NCBI RefSeq assembly: GCF_023278185.1
Contig: NZ_CP066356.1
Span: 7,618,001 to 7,682,000, forward strand
From: Bradyrhizobium elkanii USDA 76
Lineage (GTDB): Bacteria > Pseudomonadota > Alphaproteobacteria > Rhizobiales > Xanthobacteraceae
DNA: 64,000 nt
Direction: 5' to 3'
The notes beneath the pieces are model-generated. The model had not been told where the DNA came from. It saw only the letters and a list, made by a program, of their open reading frames with translations, and did no database searches. Below are positions 47,033 through 55,723 of this stretch, in pieces (positions within the stretch are counted from its first letter, which is position 1; every line of letters starts with the position of its first letter). The translations under genes were made by a program, and so were the position numbers.

Positions 47033-47485
47033 ATGATCAAACTAAAAATCAACGGCCAGGAACAGAATTGGGACGGCGACCCGGATCTTTCGCTGCTCTG
47101 GTATCTCCGTGACGAAGCAGGCCTCACGGGCACCAAGTTCGGCTGCGGCCAGGCGCTGTGCGGTGCCTGCACCGTGATCATCGACAAGGAGGCGGTCCGC
47201 GCCTGCATCACCTCGGTGTCCGACGTCGTCGGCCGCGAGGTCACCACCATCGAGGGGCTGCATCCGACCGGCGACCATCCGGTGCAGAAGGCCTGGCGCC
47301 AGGTCAACGTGCCGCAGTGCGGCTACTGCCAGGCCGGCCAGATCATGCAGGCCGCGGCGCTGCTCGACCAGAACCCGAAGCCCAGCCACGACCAGATCCG
47401 CGAAGCCATGGCGGGCAATATCTGCCGCTGCGGCTGCTACCAGCGGATCGAGAATGCCGTCCATCTCGCATCGACGGGGGTGTGA
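47033..47485 (+). CDS. Molybdenum hydroxylase, 2Fe-2S subunit (IorA-like)
   Basis: 150 aa. The plant-type 2Fe-2S motif [13 protein letters not shown] (about 41-53) is followed by the second cluster's [12 protein letters not shown] and CRCGCYQRI. This is the small subunit of xanthine-oxidase-family enzymes of the isoquinoline 1-oxidoreductase type, which pass electrons from the molybdenum site to a cytochrome instead of a FAD subunit. It stands 1 bp before the large subunit, so the two are one operon. Confidence 0.9.
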   Translation: MIKLKINGQEQNWDGDPDLSLLWYLRDEAGLTGTKFGCGQALCGACTVIIDKEAVRACITSVSDVVGREVTTIEGLHPTGDHPVQKAWRQVNVPQCGYCQAGQIMQAAALLDQNPKPSHDQIREAMAGNICRCGCYQRIENAVHLASTGV

Positions 47486-47486
47486 C

Positions 47487-49814
47487 ATGAATATCCGCAC
47501 CAATATCCCAACAGGTTCTGGCAAGCTTCGCGGCTTCGAGAAGCACGTGAAGGTCGAGAACGTTTCGCGCCGCAGCATCCTCAAGGGGCTCGGCATCGCC
47601 GGCTCTTTCGTGCTCGCCGCGCCCGTGATGACGCGCCAGGCGTTCGCCTATGAGACCGGCGCCGGCAAGATGCCGCACGGCGTCGTGGTCGATCCGCGCG
47701 TGTTCGTCGCGATCGCGCCCGACGGCATCGTCACCATCCTGGCGCACCGCTCCGAGATGGGCACCGGCGTGCGCACCAGCCTCCCCTTGATCGTCGCCGA
47801 GGAAATGGAGGCCGACTGGTCGCGCGTCCATGTCCAGCAGGCGCATGGCGACGAGGTCAAGTTCGGCAACCAGGACACCGACGGCTCGCGCAGCACGCGG
47901 CACTATCTGATCCCGATGCGCCAGATCGGCGCCTCGGCGCGCTCGATGCTGGAAGCCGCCGCCGCCAAGAAATGGGGCGTGCCGGTCACCGAGGTGAAGG
48001 CGCAGAACCACGAGGTGGTGCACAGCGCGAGCGGCCGCAAGGCCGGCTTCGGCGAGCTCGCGGCCGACGCCGCGAAAGAGTCGGTGCCGAGCGTCGAGGG
48101 CCTCAAGCTGAAGGACCCCAAGGACTTCCGCTATCTCGGCAAGGGCCAGGTCTCGATCGTCGACCTGCACGACATCACCACCGGCAAGGCGCATTACGGC
48201 GCCGATGTCCGCCTGCCCGGCCTGAAATATGCCGTGATCGCCCGTCCGCCGGTCACCGGCGGCAAGCTCAAGTCGTTCGACGACAGCGCGGCCAAGAAGG
48301 TGCCGGGCGTCGAGAAGGTGATGGAGGTCAAGGGCTGGCCCTGGCCGTCCAAGTTCCAGCCGCTCGGCGGCGTGGCCGTGATCGCGCGCAACACCGGGGC
48401 TGCGATCAAGGGCCGCGACGCGCTGAAGATCGTCTGGGACGACGGCGCCAACGCCAAATACGACTCCGTCACCTACCGTGCCTCGCTCGAGGAAGCCGCG
48501 CGCAAGCCCGGCCTCGTGGTGCGCAAGGAAGGCGATGCCGATGCGGCGCTGAAGAGCGCCGACAAGGTGATAACCGGCGAATACTATTTGCCGCATCTCG
48601 CCCATGTCAGCATGGAGCCGCCGGTCGCGGTCGCCGACGTCAAGGGCGACAAGGCCACGATCTGGGCGCCGGTGCAAAGCCCCGGCGGCACCCGCGAGGA
48701 TGTCGCCAAGACGCTCGGCATCCCCGAGGACAATGTCACCGTCAACGTGACGCTGCTCGGCGGCGGCTTCGGCCGCAAGTCGAAATGCGACTTCGCGCTC
48801 GAGGCGGCATTGCTGTCGAAGGAGCTCGGCGCGCCGGTCAAGGTGCAGTGGACGCGTGAGGACGACGTCCATCACGACTTCCTGCACACGGTCTCGGTGG
48901 AACGGATCGAGGCCGGTCTCGACAAGAGCGGCAAGGTGATCGCGTGGCGGCACCGCAGCGTGGCGCCGACCATCGCCTCGACCTTCGCCGCCGGCGCCAA
49001 TCACGAGGCGCCGTTCGAGCTCGGCATGGGCCTGATCGACAACCCGTTCGAGATCGCCAATCTGCAGTGCGAGAATCCGGAAGCGGCCGCGTTCACGCGG
49101 ATCGGCTGGTTCCGCTCGGTCTCCAACATCCCGCGCGCCTTCGCGGTGCAATCCATGGTCGGGGAAATCGCGCATGCGACAGGCCGCGACCAGAAGGAGA
49201 TGCTGCTGGAGCTGATCGGAAGCCCGCGGATCGTCAACCTGTCCTCGGTGAAGGATCCCTGGAACTACGGCGAGCCCTATGACAGCTACCCGATCGACAC
49301 CGCGCGCTTACGCAAGGTGGTCGAGCTGGTCGCCGAAAAGGGCGAGTGGGGCCGCAAGGTGCCGAAGGGCCACGGCCTCGGCATCGCGGTGCACCGCTCC
49401 TTCGTCAGCTACATCGCGACCATCGTCGAGGTGGCGGTCGACGACAAGGGCAAGTTCTCGGTGCCGCGGGTCGACACCGCGATCGATTGCGGCACCTATG
49501 TCAATCCGGAACGGATCCACTCGCAGATCGAAGGCGCTGCGATCATGGGGCTGAGTCTGGCCAAATACGGCGAGATCAGCTTCAAGGACGGCAAGGTGCA
49601 GCAGGGCAATTTCGACGACTTCCCGGTGATCCGGATGGACGAGTCGCCTGTGATCACCAACGTCCACATCGTGCCGCCCGGCGCCGACACCCCGCCGAGC
49701 GGCGTCGGCGAGCCCGGTGTGCCGCCGTTCGCGCCGGCATTGATCAACGCGATCTTTGCCGCGACCGGAAAGCGCATCCGCGCCCTGCCGATCGGCAAGC
49801 AGCTGGAGACGTGA
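47487..49814 (+). CDS. Molybdenum hydroxylase, molybdopterin subunit (IorB-like)
   Basis: 775 aa from ATG 47487. A twin-arginine signal ([20 protein letters not shown]) sends it folded to the periplasm. The molybdopterin-binding chain shows [17 protein letters not shown], a glycine-rich [10 protein letters not shown] and the active-site Glu in [14 protein letters not shown] near the end. It hydroxylates an N-heterocycle or aldehyde next to ring nitrogen or carbonyl. There is no separate FAD subunit gene, as expected for IorAB. Substrate unknown; the iorAB name is a family resemblance. Confidence 0.88.
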   Translation: MNIRTNIPTGSGKLRGFEKHVKVENVSRRSILKGLGIAGSFVLAAPVMTRQAFAYETGAGKMPHGVVVDPRVFVAIAPDGIVTILAHRSEMGTGVRTSLPLIVAEEMEADWSRVHVQQAHGDEVKFGNQDTDGSRSTRHYLIPMRQIGASARSMLEAAAAKKWGVPVTEVKAQNHEVVHSASGRKAGFGELAADAAKESVPSVEGLKLKDPKDFRYLGKGQVSIVDLHDITTGKAHYGADVRLPGLKYAVIARPPVTGGKLKSFDDSAAKKVPGVEKVMEVKGWPWPSKFQPLGGVAVIARNTGAAIKGRDALKIVWDDGANAKYDSVTYRASLEEAARKPGLVVRKEGDADAALKSADKVITGEYYLPHLAHVSMEPPVAVADVKGDKATIWAPVQSPGGTREDVAKTLGIPEDNVTVNVTLLGGGFGRKSKCDFALEAALLSKELGAPVKVQWTREDDVHHDFLHTVSVERIEAGLDKSGKVIAWRHRSVAPTIASTFAAGANHEAPFELGMGLIDNPFEIANLQCENPEAAAFTRIGWFRSVSNIPRAFAVQSMVGEIAHATGRDQKEMLLELIGSPRIVNLSSVKDPWNYGEPYDSYPIDTARLRKVVELVAEKGEWGRKVPKGHGLGIAVHRSFVSYIATIVEVAVDDKGKFSVPRVDTAIDCGTYVNPERIHSQIEGAAIMGLSLAKYGEISFKDGKVQQGNFDDFPVIRMDESPVITNVHIVPPGADTPPSGVGEPGVPPFAPALINAIFAATGKRIRALPIGKQLET

Positions 49815-49868
49815 AGCTGGAACGTCAGGCGAGATAGGTCGTTCTCATCGGTCCACTGGAGCAGATCG

Positions 49869-50141
49869 ATGAGAACCTCACCTCAAACATTCGGGACGCT
49901 CGCGGCAGCCCTGTCCGCGGGCGTCTTTCTTTTTGCGACGCAGGCTGCGCTCGCACAGTCGGACTCGCCGCCGAAAGCGACCGCAACGCGCCCGGCCAAG
50001 GTGCTGCCCGACCAGACGTCGGTTCCCAGCAGCGGCCCGCCGTCGACCACAGGCCAGACCACCGGGGAAGCGAGCCGCGATCCCACGATCAAGCAGATGA
50101 ACGACGACGAGAAGCGGAAGGTCGATACCAAGGGCAAGTAA
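49869..50141 (+). CDS. Small exported hypothetical protein
   Basis: 90 aa with a Sec signal ([20 protein letters not shown]) and a Pro/Ser/Thr-rich disordered mature part ending in [14 protein letters not shown]. No family is recognised. It follows the iorB-like gene by 54 bp and ends just before a strong hairpin, so it may close that operon. Confidence 0.65.
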   Translation: MRTSPQTFGTLAAALSAGVFLFATQAALAQSDSPPKATATRPAKVLPDQTSVPSSGPPSTTGQTTGEASRDPTIKQMNDDEKRKVDTKGK

Positions 50142-50154
50142 CGCAAGCGCAGAC

Positions 50155-50189
50155 CGGGAAGCGGCGGTCTCCCCATCCGCCGCTTCCCG
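50155..50189 (+). terminator. Strong inverted repeat after the iorAB operon
   Basis: A perfect 13-bp stem (CGGGAAGCGGCGG / CCGCCGCTTCCCG) with a 9-nt loop lies 13 bp after the stop at 50141. No T-run follows, so it may be a terminator of weaker intrinsic type, or an mRNA-end protector. Confidence 0.5.
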
Positions 50190-50234
50190 ATCGCATCGCC
50201 CCCTGTCGCTGAGTCCAACAAAGGCTTGGGAGCA

Positions 50235-50255
50235 TGATCCGATTCAATCGGATCA
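50235..50255. repeat. Perfect 21-bp palindrome between convergent genes
   Basis: TGATCCGATT-C-AATCGGATCA is fully symmetric about one base, located 17 bp before the stop of the PQQ dehydrogenase (minus strand). It could end transcription from either side or be one copy of a dispersed palindromic element. Confidence 0.55.
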
Positions 50256-50272
50256 CGCTCCAGATCGCGCGC

Positions 50273-52003
50273 TTACTTCTTGTCGAGCGCGAACACCCAG
50301 ATCACGCCGCCTTGCGGGACGTTGTTCTCGAAGCCCTTGACCTTGCCGGCCAGAGCGTCCTGGATGCGCTGCGCGTCGACGCCCCAGCCCGACTGGACCG
50401 CGATGTATTGCGTTCCGTCGACCTCATAGGACATCGGCATCGCCATGATGCCGGAGTTGGTCTTCTGCTCCCACAACAGCTCGCCGGTCTTGGCGTTGAA
50501 GATGCGGAACATCCGGTCATTGGTGCCGCCGGCGAGAACCAGGTCGCCCGCGGTCGCCGTCACCGATCCGAACAGCTGCGAGGTCTTGAAGTCGTGCTGC
50601 CAGACCTTCTTGCCGGTGGCCGGATCCCACGCCTGCAACTCGCCGAAATGATCGGCGTTCGGCGCCGGCGTCAGTCCGATGTCCTCCGGCTTGGTGCCGA
50701 GCCAGAGCTGGCCGGGCACCAGCGGCTGCTTCTCGCCCGTGAAGCCGCCGCAGAAGTTCTCGTTGGCGGGAACGTAGACGAGCTTGGTGCTCTGGCTGTA
50801 CGCCGCCGACGGCCAATCCTTGCCGCCCCATAGCGACGGGCAGAACTCGACCCGCTTGCCGAGCACCGGCTTGTGCTCGGGATCGACGATCGGCCGGCCG
50901 GTCTCGGCCTCGATGCCCTTCCAGACATTGGTCTTCACGAACGGCCAGCCGGACACGTAGTTGATCTTGTCGGGCTTGTTCTCGAGTATCCAGAAGATCG
51001 CGTCGCGTCCCGGGTGGATCAGGCTCTTGAACGACCGTCCGTCACGCTGCAGGTCGACCAGCATCGGCGCATCGACCTCGTCCCAGTCCCAGGAATCGTT
51101 CTGGTGATACTGGAAGTGCTTCTTGATCTTGCCCGTCTCGGGATCGAGACCGATCACCGAGCTGGTGTAGAGGTTGTCGCCGGCGTGTGCCGAGCCCGGC
51201 CAGGGCGCAGCGTTGCCGACGCCCCAGAGGATCGTCTTGTTGTCCTTGTCGTAGGTGCCGGTCATCCAGGCCGATCCACCGCCCGACTTCCAGTCGTCGC
51301 CGCTCCAGGTCTCGTGCCCGGGCTCGCCTTCGCCGGGGATGGTGAAGGTGCGCCAGAGCTCCTTGCCGCTCTCGGCATCGTAGGCGACGACATAGCCGCG
51401 CACGCCGAACTCGCCGCCGGAGCCGCCGACGATCACCTTGCCGTCGATCACCAGCGGCATCAGCGTCAGGTATTGACCCTTCTTGTAGTCCTGGACCTTG
51501 GTGTCCCAGACCACCTTGCCGGTCTTGGCGTCGAGCGCGACGACATGGTCGTCGGTGGTGGCGAAGTAGACCTTGTCCTGCCACAGGCCGACGCCGCGGC
51601 TGGTCGGATGCAGCTGGAACAGATCGTCGGGAAGCTGCCGCTTGTAGCGCCAATACTCCTCGCCGGTCTTGGCGTTGAGCGCGATCACCTGTCCCATCGG
51701 GGTCGCGGCGAACATCACGCCGTTGTTGACGATCGGCGGCGCCTCATGGCCCTCGATGACGCCGGTCGAGAAAGTCCAGACCGGCTTGAGGTCCTTGACG
51801 TTGGAGGTGTTGATCTGGTTGAGCGGACTATACCCCTGTCCGTCATAGGTCCGGCGATACAGCATCCAGTTGCCGGGTTCGGGATTTTCGAGACGCGCCG
51901 AGGTCACCGAACTGTAGTTTTCGATCGGCCCCGCGACGGCATAGGTCGAAATGAGGCACGTGAATGCGACACAACTCGACAGTAACCACTGCTTGCTTGT
52001 CAT
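50273..52003 (-). CDS. PQQ-dependent alcohol dehydrogenase, methanol/ethanol family
   Basis: 576 aa with a Sec signal (VAFTCLISTYAVAG), so periplasmic. An eight-blade propeller with tryptophan-docking repeats (YRRTYDGQGYSPLNQI, LNAKTGEEYWRYK, AYDAESGKELWRTF, AWDPATGKKVWQHDF). PQQ and metal-site region GGSGGEFGVRGYVVAYD and QNDSWDWDEVDAPML. In the last, catalytic Asp is followed two residues later by Asp, the DxD pattern linked to lanthanide-using enzymes. The disulfide Cys-Cys pair of MxaF is not seen. No XoxG/XoxJ genes follow; the Rieske gene upstream on the same strand may be cotranscribed. Confidence 0.88.
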   Translation of the reverse strand: MTSKQWLLSSCVAFTCLISTYAVAGPIENYSSVTSARLENPEPGNWMLYRRTYDGQGYSPLNQINTSNVKDLKPVWTFSTGVIEGHEAPPIVNNGVMFAATPMGQVIALNAKTGEEYWRYKRQLPDDLFQLHPTSRGVGLWQDKVYFATTDDHVVALDAKTGKVVWDTKVQDYKKGQYLTLMPLVIDGKVIVGGSGGEFGVRGYVVAYDAESGKELWRTFTIPGEGEPGHETWSGDDWKSGGGSAWMTGTYDKDNKTILWGVGNAAPWPGSAHAGDNLYTSSVIGLDPETGKIKKHFQYHQNDSWDWDEVDAPMLVDLQRDGRSFKSLIHPGRDAIFWILENKPDKINYVSGWPFVKTNVWKGIEAETGRPIVDPEHKPVLGKRVEFCPSLWGGKDWPSAAYSQSTKLVYVPANENFCGGFTGEKQPLVPGQLWLGTKPEDIGLTPAPNADHFGELQAWDPATGKKVWQHDFKTSQLFGSVTATAGDLVLAGGTNDRMFRIFNAKTGELLWEQKTNSGIMAMPMSYEVDGTQYIAVQSGWGVDAQRIQDALAGKVKGFENNVPQGGVIWVFALDKK

Positions 52004-52070
52004 GAGATGCTACCTCCCTGCTCTGTTTTGATTTTTTCAATTTAGGTCATGCAGAAATCCCGATGTGGCC

Positions 52071-52718
52071 TCATCCTCCCTGCTGAGCACCCACCTTTCC
52101 GACGAATGGCGCTGCGACGGTGATCGCGCCGTCGGCAACCGTCAGCGGCAATGCCGCGAGGCGACGTGGCGCCGGCCCGAACACGACCTGCGCATTCTGC
52201 CGCGGATCGTATTCGGAGTTGTGACAGAGGCATTTCAGGACGTTCTTGTCGCCCTGCTCTTCCTTCAACCAGGCGGTGATCGGACATCCGGCATGCGTGC
52301 AGACGACCGAGTAGCAGACGATGCCGTCAGGGGCGCGGGCGCGCGTGGCATCGTCGAGCTCGCTCGGATCGAGCTTGACCAGCACGACCTCGTTCAGCCG
52401 CGAGCCCTTGCGGACCACCGAGGTGTTCGGGTCCTGCGGCCAGGCGCGAATGGGCGGGCCGCCCAAGGTCAGATCTTCCGACTTGATGACCTGGCCCGCC
52501 TTGTCGCCTTCGGCGCGCACGAGCCGATCGGCTTTTTGCGGCCGCTCATTGGCGCCGGGCTGTTCGTCGTCATCGGCGGCCGCGGGCTCGATCGCGGCGA
52601 GGCAGGCGCAGCTCGCGAGCGCGGTCAACACCGCGCGGCGCGTCGGGTCGGTGCACGACCCTGCCGCATCGGATTCACCGGACTGTTCGATGGAAGCGTT
52701 GGAGTTGGATCGCGACAT
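52071..52718 (-). CDS. Tat-exported Rieske 2Fe-2S protein
   Basis: 215 aa from ATG 52718; the longer frame adds a poor start. A twin-Arg signal (TRRAVLTALASCACLAAIEPAAA) is followed by the Rieske pair CTHAGC and CLCHN (about residues 140-170) that hold the 2Fe-2S cluster through two Cys and two His. It is 67 bp upstream of the PQQ dehydrogenase on the same strand and might take or pass on its electrons. That pairing is unusual and is inference from adjacency. Confidence 0.85.
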   Translation of the reverse strand: MSRSNSNASIEQSGESDAAGSCTDPTRRAVLTALASCACLAAIEPAAADDDEQPGANERPQKADRLVRAEGDKAGQVIKSEDLTLGGPPIRAWPQDPNTSVVRKGSRLNEVVLVKLDPSELDDATRARAPDGIVCYSVVCTHAGCPITAWLKEEQGDKNVLKCLCHNSEYDPRQNAQVVFGPAPRRLAALPLTVADGAITVAAPFVGKVGAQQGG

Positions 52719-52856
52719 GGCGCAAGCTGAACGTGCAACTCGGCCGAAAAGATGGCGACACACCTTCTCGATGCGCGAACGCATGCGCAAAAAATACGCT
52801 GCAGCTTTCGGTTGCGGATTTGGTTGATTGCCGGCGCTGCTTCGCGATTGCTGCGA

Positions 52857-53195
52857 TCAGGGTTCGTTGACGAAGCTCAGCCTGCCGACAGGTTTCAGCG
52901 TCTTTGCATCAAATGTGCGAATCTCTGTTGCACCGCCCACATCAAGCGTGAGGATCAATCGCTCGCCGGCGACGCCGGTGGCGACGATGCGGGCGCCCTT
53001 CGGCAGCGCAGCAGTGACGTCGGAAACGGAAACGGGGCTTCCCTCGCTGCGATAAAGGCGGTAGCCGATGGCAATCAAGACGACGGCCACGGCCAGTGCC
53101 GAGGTCAGGCCCGCGATCAGCATCATGCGCCGCACCCGCGCGATCAGCGCGGCCTGGTCGGGGGTCGGTTCGGTCACAGCGGTGTCGGTCATCAC
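52857..53195 (-). CDS. Single-pass membrane protein (DUF6476-like)
   Basis: 112 aa. A polar N-terminus, one transmembrane helix (LIAGLTSALAVAVVLIAIGYRLY, shortened core AGLTSALAVAVVLIAIGY, about 27-46) and a beta-rich soluble part (ARIVATGVAGERLILTLDV). It is divergent and nearly adjacent to the RluA gene. I recall the same pairing in related genomes; the domain name is from memory. Confidence 0.65.
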   Translation of the reverse strand: MMTDTAVTEPTPDQAALIARVRRMMLIAGLTSALAVAVVLIAIGYRLYRSEGSPVSVSDVTAALPKGARIVATGVAGERLILTLDVGGATEIRTFDAKTLKPVGRLSFVNEP

Positions 53196-53207
53196 AAGGC
53201 TCTATCT

Positions 53208-54233
53208 TTGCAAGTGTCTTCGCAACAAGTCTCTTCGAATGGCGGTCGGAAGCTGGAGGTCGTCGTCGCCGGCGACGAGGGCTCGGCCCGGCTCGACCGC
53301 GTGCTCGCGCAGCGCAGTCCCGAACTGTCGCGGTCCCGGCTGAAGGCGCTGATCCTCGCCGGTTCCGTGACCGTCAAGGACGCCGTCGTCCGCGACCCCG
53401 CTTATCATGTCGCCAAGGGCGATACGATCATAATCGACGTGCCGGAGGCCGCGCCCGCCGAACCGCAGGGCGAGGACATCGCGCTCGATATCGTGTTCGA
53501 GGACGACGACATCATCGTCATCGACAAGCCGAGGGGCCTCGTCGTGCATCCCGCCGCCGGCCACGCCAGCGGAACGCTGGTCAACGCGCTGATCGCGCAT
53601 TGCGGCGCGAGCCTGTCCGGCATCGGCGGGGTCAAGCGGCCGGGCATCGTGCACCGCCTCGACAAGGACACCACGGGGCTGATGGTGGTCGCCAAGAACG
53701 ACCACGCCCACCAGTCGCTGACCGCGCAGTTCGCCGACCATGGCCGCACCGGCCCGATGGAGCGCGGCTACATGGCGTTCGTCTGGGGCGTGCCGAACCG
53801 GCCCCACGGCACGATCGACGCGCCGATCGACCGCCACCCGCACGCCCGCGAGAAGATGGCGGTGCGCCAGGGCGGCCGCGAGGCGATCACCCATTTCGAG
53901 GTGCTCGCGAGTTTTGCCGGCCGCGACGGCAAGCCGGTCGCCTCGCTGCTGGCGTGCCGGCTCGAGACCGGGCGGACCCATCAGATCCGGGTGCACCTCG
54001 CCCATCTCGGCCATCCGCTGCTCGGCGACAGCGTCTACGGCGCTCACTTCAAGACCAAGGCCGGGCAGCTCGGCGCGGAAGGTAAGGACGCACTCACCGC
54101 CCTCGACCGGCAGGCCCTGCACGCCTATCTGCTGGCATTGGAGCACCCCCGGACCGGAGAACTTTTGCACTGGGAGGCGCCTTTGCCGGAGGATTTGCTT
54201 CTTCTGCAACGGGCGCTGGAAGCGGCGGTATGA
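53208..54233 (+). CDS. RluA/RluD-family pseudouridine synthase
   Basis: About 341 aa. The frame has no ATG near the domain; TTG 53208 (AAGG nine bases upstream) or GTG 53214 is the probable start. An S4 RNA-binding domain (RLDRVLAQRSPELSRSRLKALI) precedes the catalytic domain, whose Asp is in HRLDKDTTGLMVVAK. Further motifs are VIDKPRGLVVHPAAGH and ETGRTHQIRVHLAHLGHPLLGD. It isomerises uridines of 23S rRNA. RluD itself is likeliest but not proven. rpoH lies 216 bp downstream. Confidence 0.9.
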   Translation: MQVSSQQVSSNGGRKLEVVVAGDEGSARLDRVLAQRSPELSRSRLKALILAGSVTVKDAVVRDPAYHVAKGDTIIIDVPEAAPAEPQGEDIALDIVFEDDDIIVIDKPRGLVVHPAAGHASGTLVNALIAHCGASLSGIGGVKRPGIVHRLDKDTTGLMVVAKNDHAHQSLTAQFADHGRTGPMERGYMAFVWGVPNRPHGTIDAPIDRHPHAREKMAVRQGGREAITHFEVLASFAGRDGKPVASLLACRLETGRTHQIRVHLAHLGHPLLGDSVYGAHFKTKAGQLGAEGKDALTALDRQALHAYLLALEHPRTGELLHWEAPLPEDLLLLQRALEAAV

Positions 54234-54449
54234 CGCACCCCTTCCGGAAAAGCCGCGTTATGACAACAGGTTATACCTGCCACACGGGGACGTGACGTCA
54301 GCAATCCTTCCCTATCACGGACAGTTTGGTGTATGTTGCACCTGCGCTGAATATCCAGCGCGGAACATCGCAGCATGGCCGGCTTTAACCCAGCGGCCAC
54401 CTGCCGGGCCCGCCGCTATCGGGGGCCTGAACCACTGGAGGGCGCTCAA

Positions 54450-55346
54450 ATGGCCCGTACAGCTACGTTGCCGGTCCTCAATGGAGAATCCGGCCTCTCT
54501 CGATACCTCGCCGAGATCCGCAAGTTCCCGATGCTGGAACCCCAGCAGGAGTACATGCTCGCCAAGCGTTGGCGCGAGCATGACGATCGCGACGCGGCGC
54601 ATAAGCTCGTCACCAGCCATCTCAGGCTCGTGGCCAAGATCGCCATGGGCTATCGCGGCTACGGCTTGCCGATCTCCGAGGTCGTCTCGGAAGGCAATGT
54701 CGGCCTGATGCAGGCGGTGAAGCGATTCGAGCCCGAGAAGGGCTTCCGTCTCGCCACTTACGCCATGTGGTGGATCAAGGCGTCAATACAAGAGTACATT
54801 CTGCGTTCCTGGTCGCTCGTGAAGATGGGCACCACCGCGAACCAGAAGAAGCTCTTCTTCAACCTGCGCAAGGCGAAGAGCAAGATCTCCGCCCTGGAAG
54901 AGGGTGATCTCCACCCCGACCAGGTGAAGCTGATTGCCAAGCGCCTCGGCGTGACCGATCAGGACGTGATCGACATGAACCGCCGCCTCGGCGGTGACGC
55001 GTCGCTCAACGCCCCGATCCGCGACGACGGCGAAGCCGGCGAATGGCAGGATTGGCTGGTCGACAACTCGCCCAACGCCGAAGCCCTGATGGCCGAGAGC
55101 GAGGAGTTCGATCATCGCCGCCAGGCCCTGAACGGTGCGATCGGCGTGCTCAACCCGCGCGAACGCCGCATCTTCGAGGCGCGGCGTCTGGCGGACGAGC
55201 CGATGACGCTGGAAGACCTCGCCGCCGAGTTCGGCGTGTCGCGCGAGCGCGTGCGTCAGATCGAGGTCCGCGCGTTCGAGAAGGTGCAGTCGGCCGTCAA
55301 GGGCACGATTGCCCGGCAGGAAGCCGCGCTCGAAGCCGCGCACTGA
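54450..55346 (+). CDS. rpoH: RNA polymerase sigma factor RpoH (sigma-32)
   Basis: 298 aa from ATG 54450 (GGAGG six bases upstream). Sigma region 2 has the RpoH box-type LRLVAKIAMGYRGYGLPISE and EVVSEGNVGLMQAVKRFEPEKGFRLATYA; region 4 has ERRIFEARRLADEPMTLEDLAAEFGVSRERVRQIE. It directs transcription of heat-shock genes. Bradyrhizobium carries several rpoH genes; which one this is cannot be read here. A hairpin terminator follows. Confidence 0.93.
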   Translation: MARTATLPVLNGESGLSRYLAEIRKFPMLEPQQEYMLAKRWREHDDRDAAHKLVTSHLRLVAKIAMGYRGYGLPISEVVSEGNVGLMQAVKRFEPEKGFRLATYAMWWIKASIQEYILRSWSLVKMGTTANQKKLFFNLRKAKSKISALEEGDLHPDQVKLIAKRLGVTDQDVIDMNRRLGGDASLNAPIRDDGEAGEWQDWLVDNSPNAEALMAESEEFDHRRQALNGAIGVLNPRERRIFEARRLADEPMTLEDLAAEFGVSRERVRQIEVRAFEKVQSAVKGTIARQEAALEAAH

Positions 55347-55373
55347 TCGCGCTGCGACGAACCAAGAGACACG

Positions 55374-55404
55374 AAAGCCGGCGGCAACGCCGGCTTTTTT
55401 GTTG
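55374..55404 (+). terminator. Rho-independent terminator of rpoH
   Basis: AAAGCCGGC, a short loop, GCCGGCTTTTTT: a GC stem followed by six T, starting 28 bp after the rpoH stop. Confidence 0.85.
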
Positions 55405-55436
55405 TTTGCAAAGTGGGGCTCGGCACGCGCCTCGAT

Positions 55437-55533
55437 CAGTCCGCCTGCCGACAAATGTCCGCATCAGCCTCGGGAGCGGAGGCGCGAGGCGCACTTGGTC
55501 ATGTCGGTTTCGGGGCCACAAGCTGACATCGCT
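55437..55533 (+). repeat. Intergenic repeat, copy 1
   Basis: About 97 bp beginning TCCGCCTGCCGACAAATG and ending ACATCGC. The core GTCCGCATCAGCCTCGG is shared exactly with copies at 58756 and 59703. It is probably a dispersed intergenic element of Bradyrhizobium. Confidence 0.7.
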
Positions 55534-55723
55534 AGTTCTTTGGGCACGCTTCGGGAGCGCTCCATCTCACCTATTCGAATGCAAAGATAATCCGCTTCCA
55601 ATCCTTCTTCGTTGAAAGCCTCATCTTGCGCTTCTCGTGGAGTTTCTGGATGCCCGGGGACAGGCGGCCGGCGCTTTCGCGCCGGCCGCTTCTGTTGTTC
55701 TCAATCGCGGCCAGATGTTGCCA

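Noticed and set aside
47343..49175. 610-codon minus-strand frame opposite the molybdopterin subunit
   Set aside because: Shadow of a GC-rich gene; the plus-strand frame has all family motifs.
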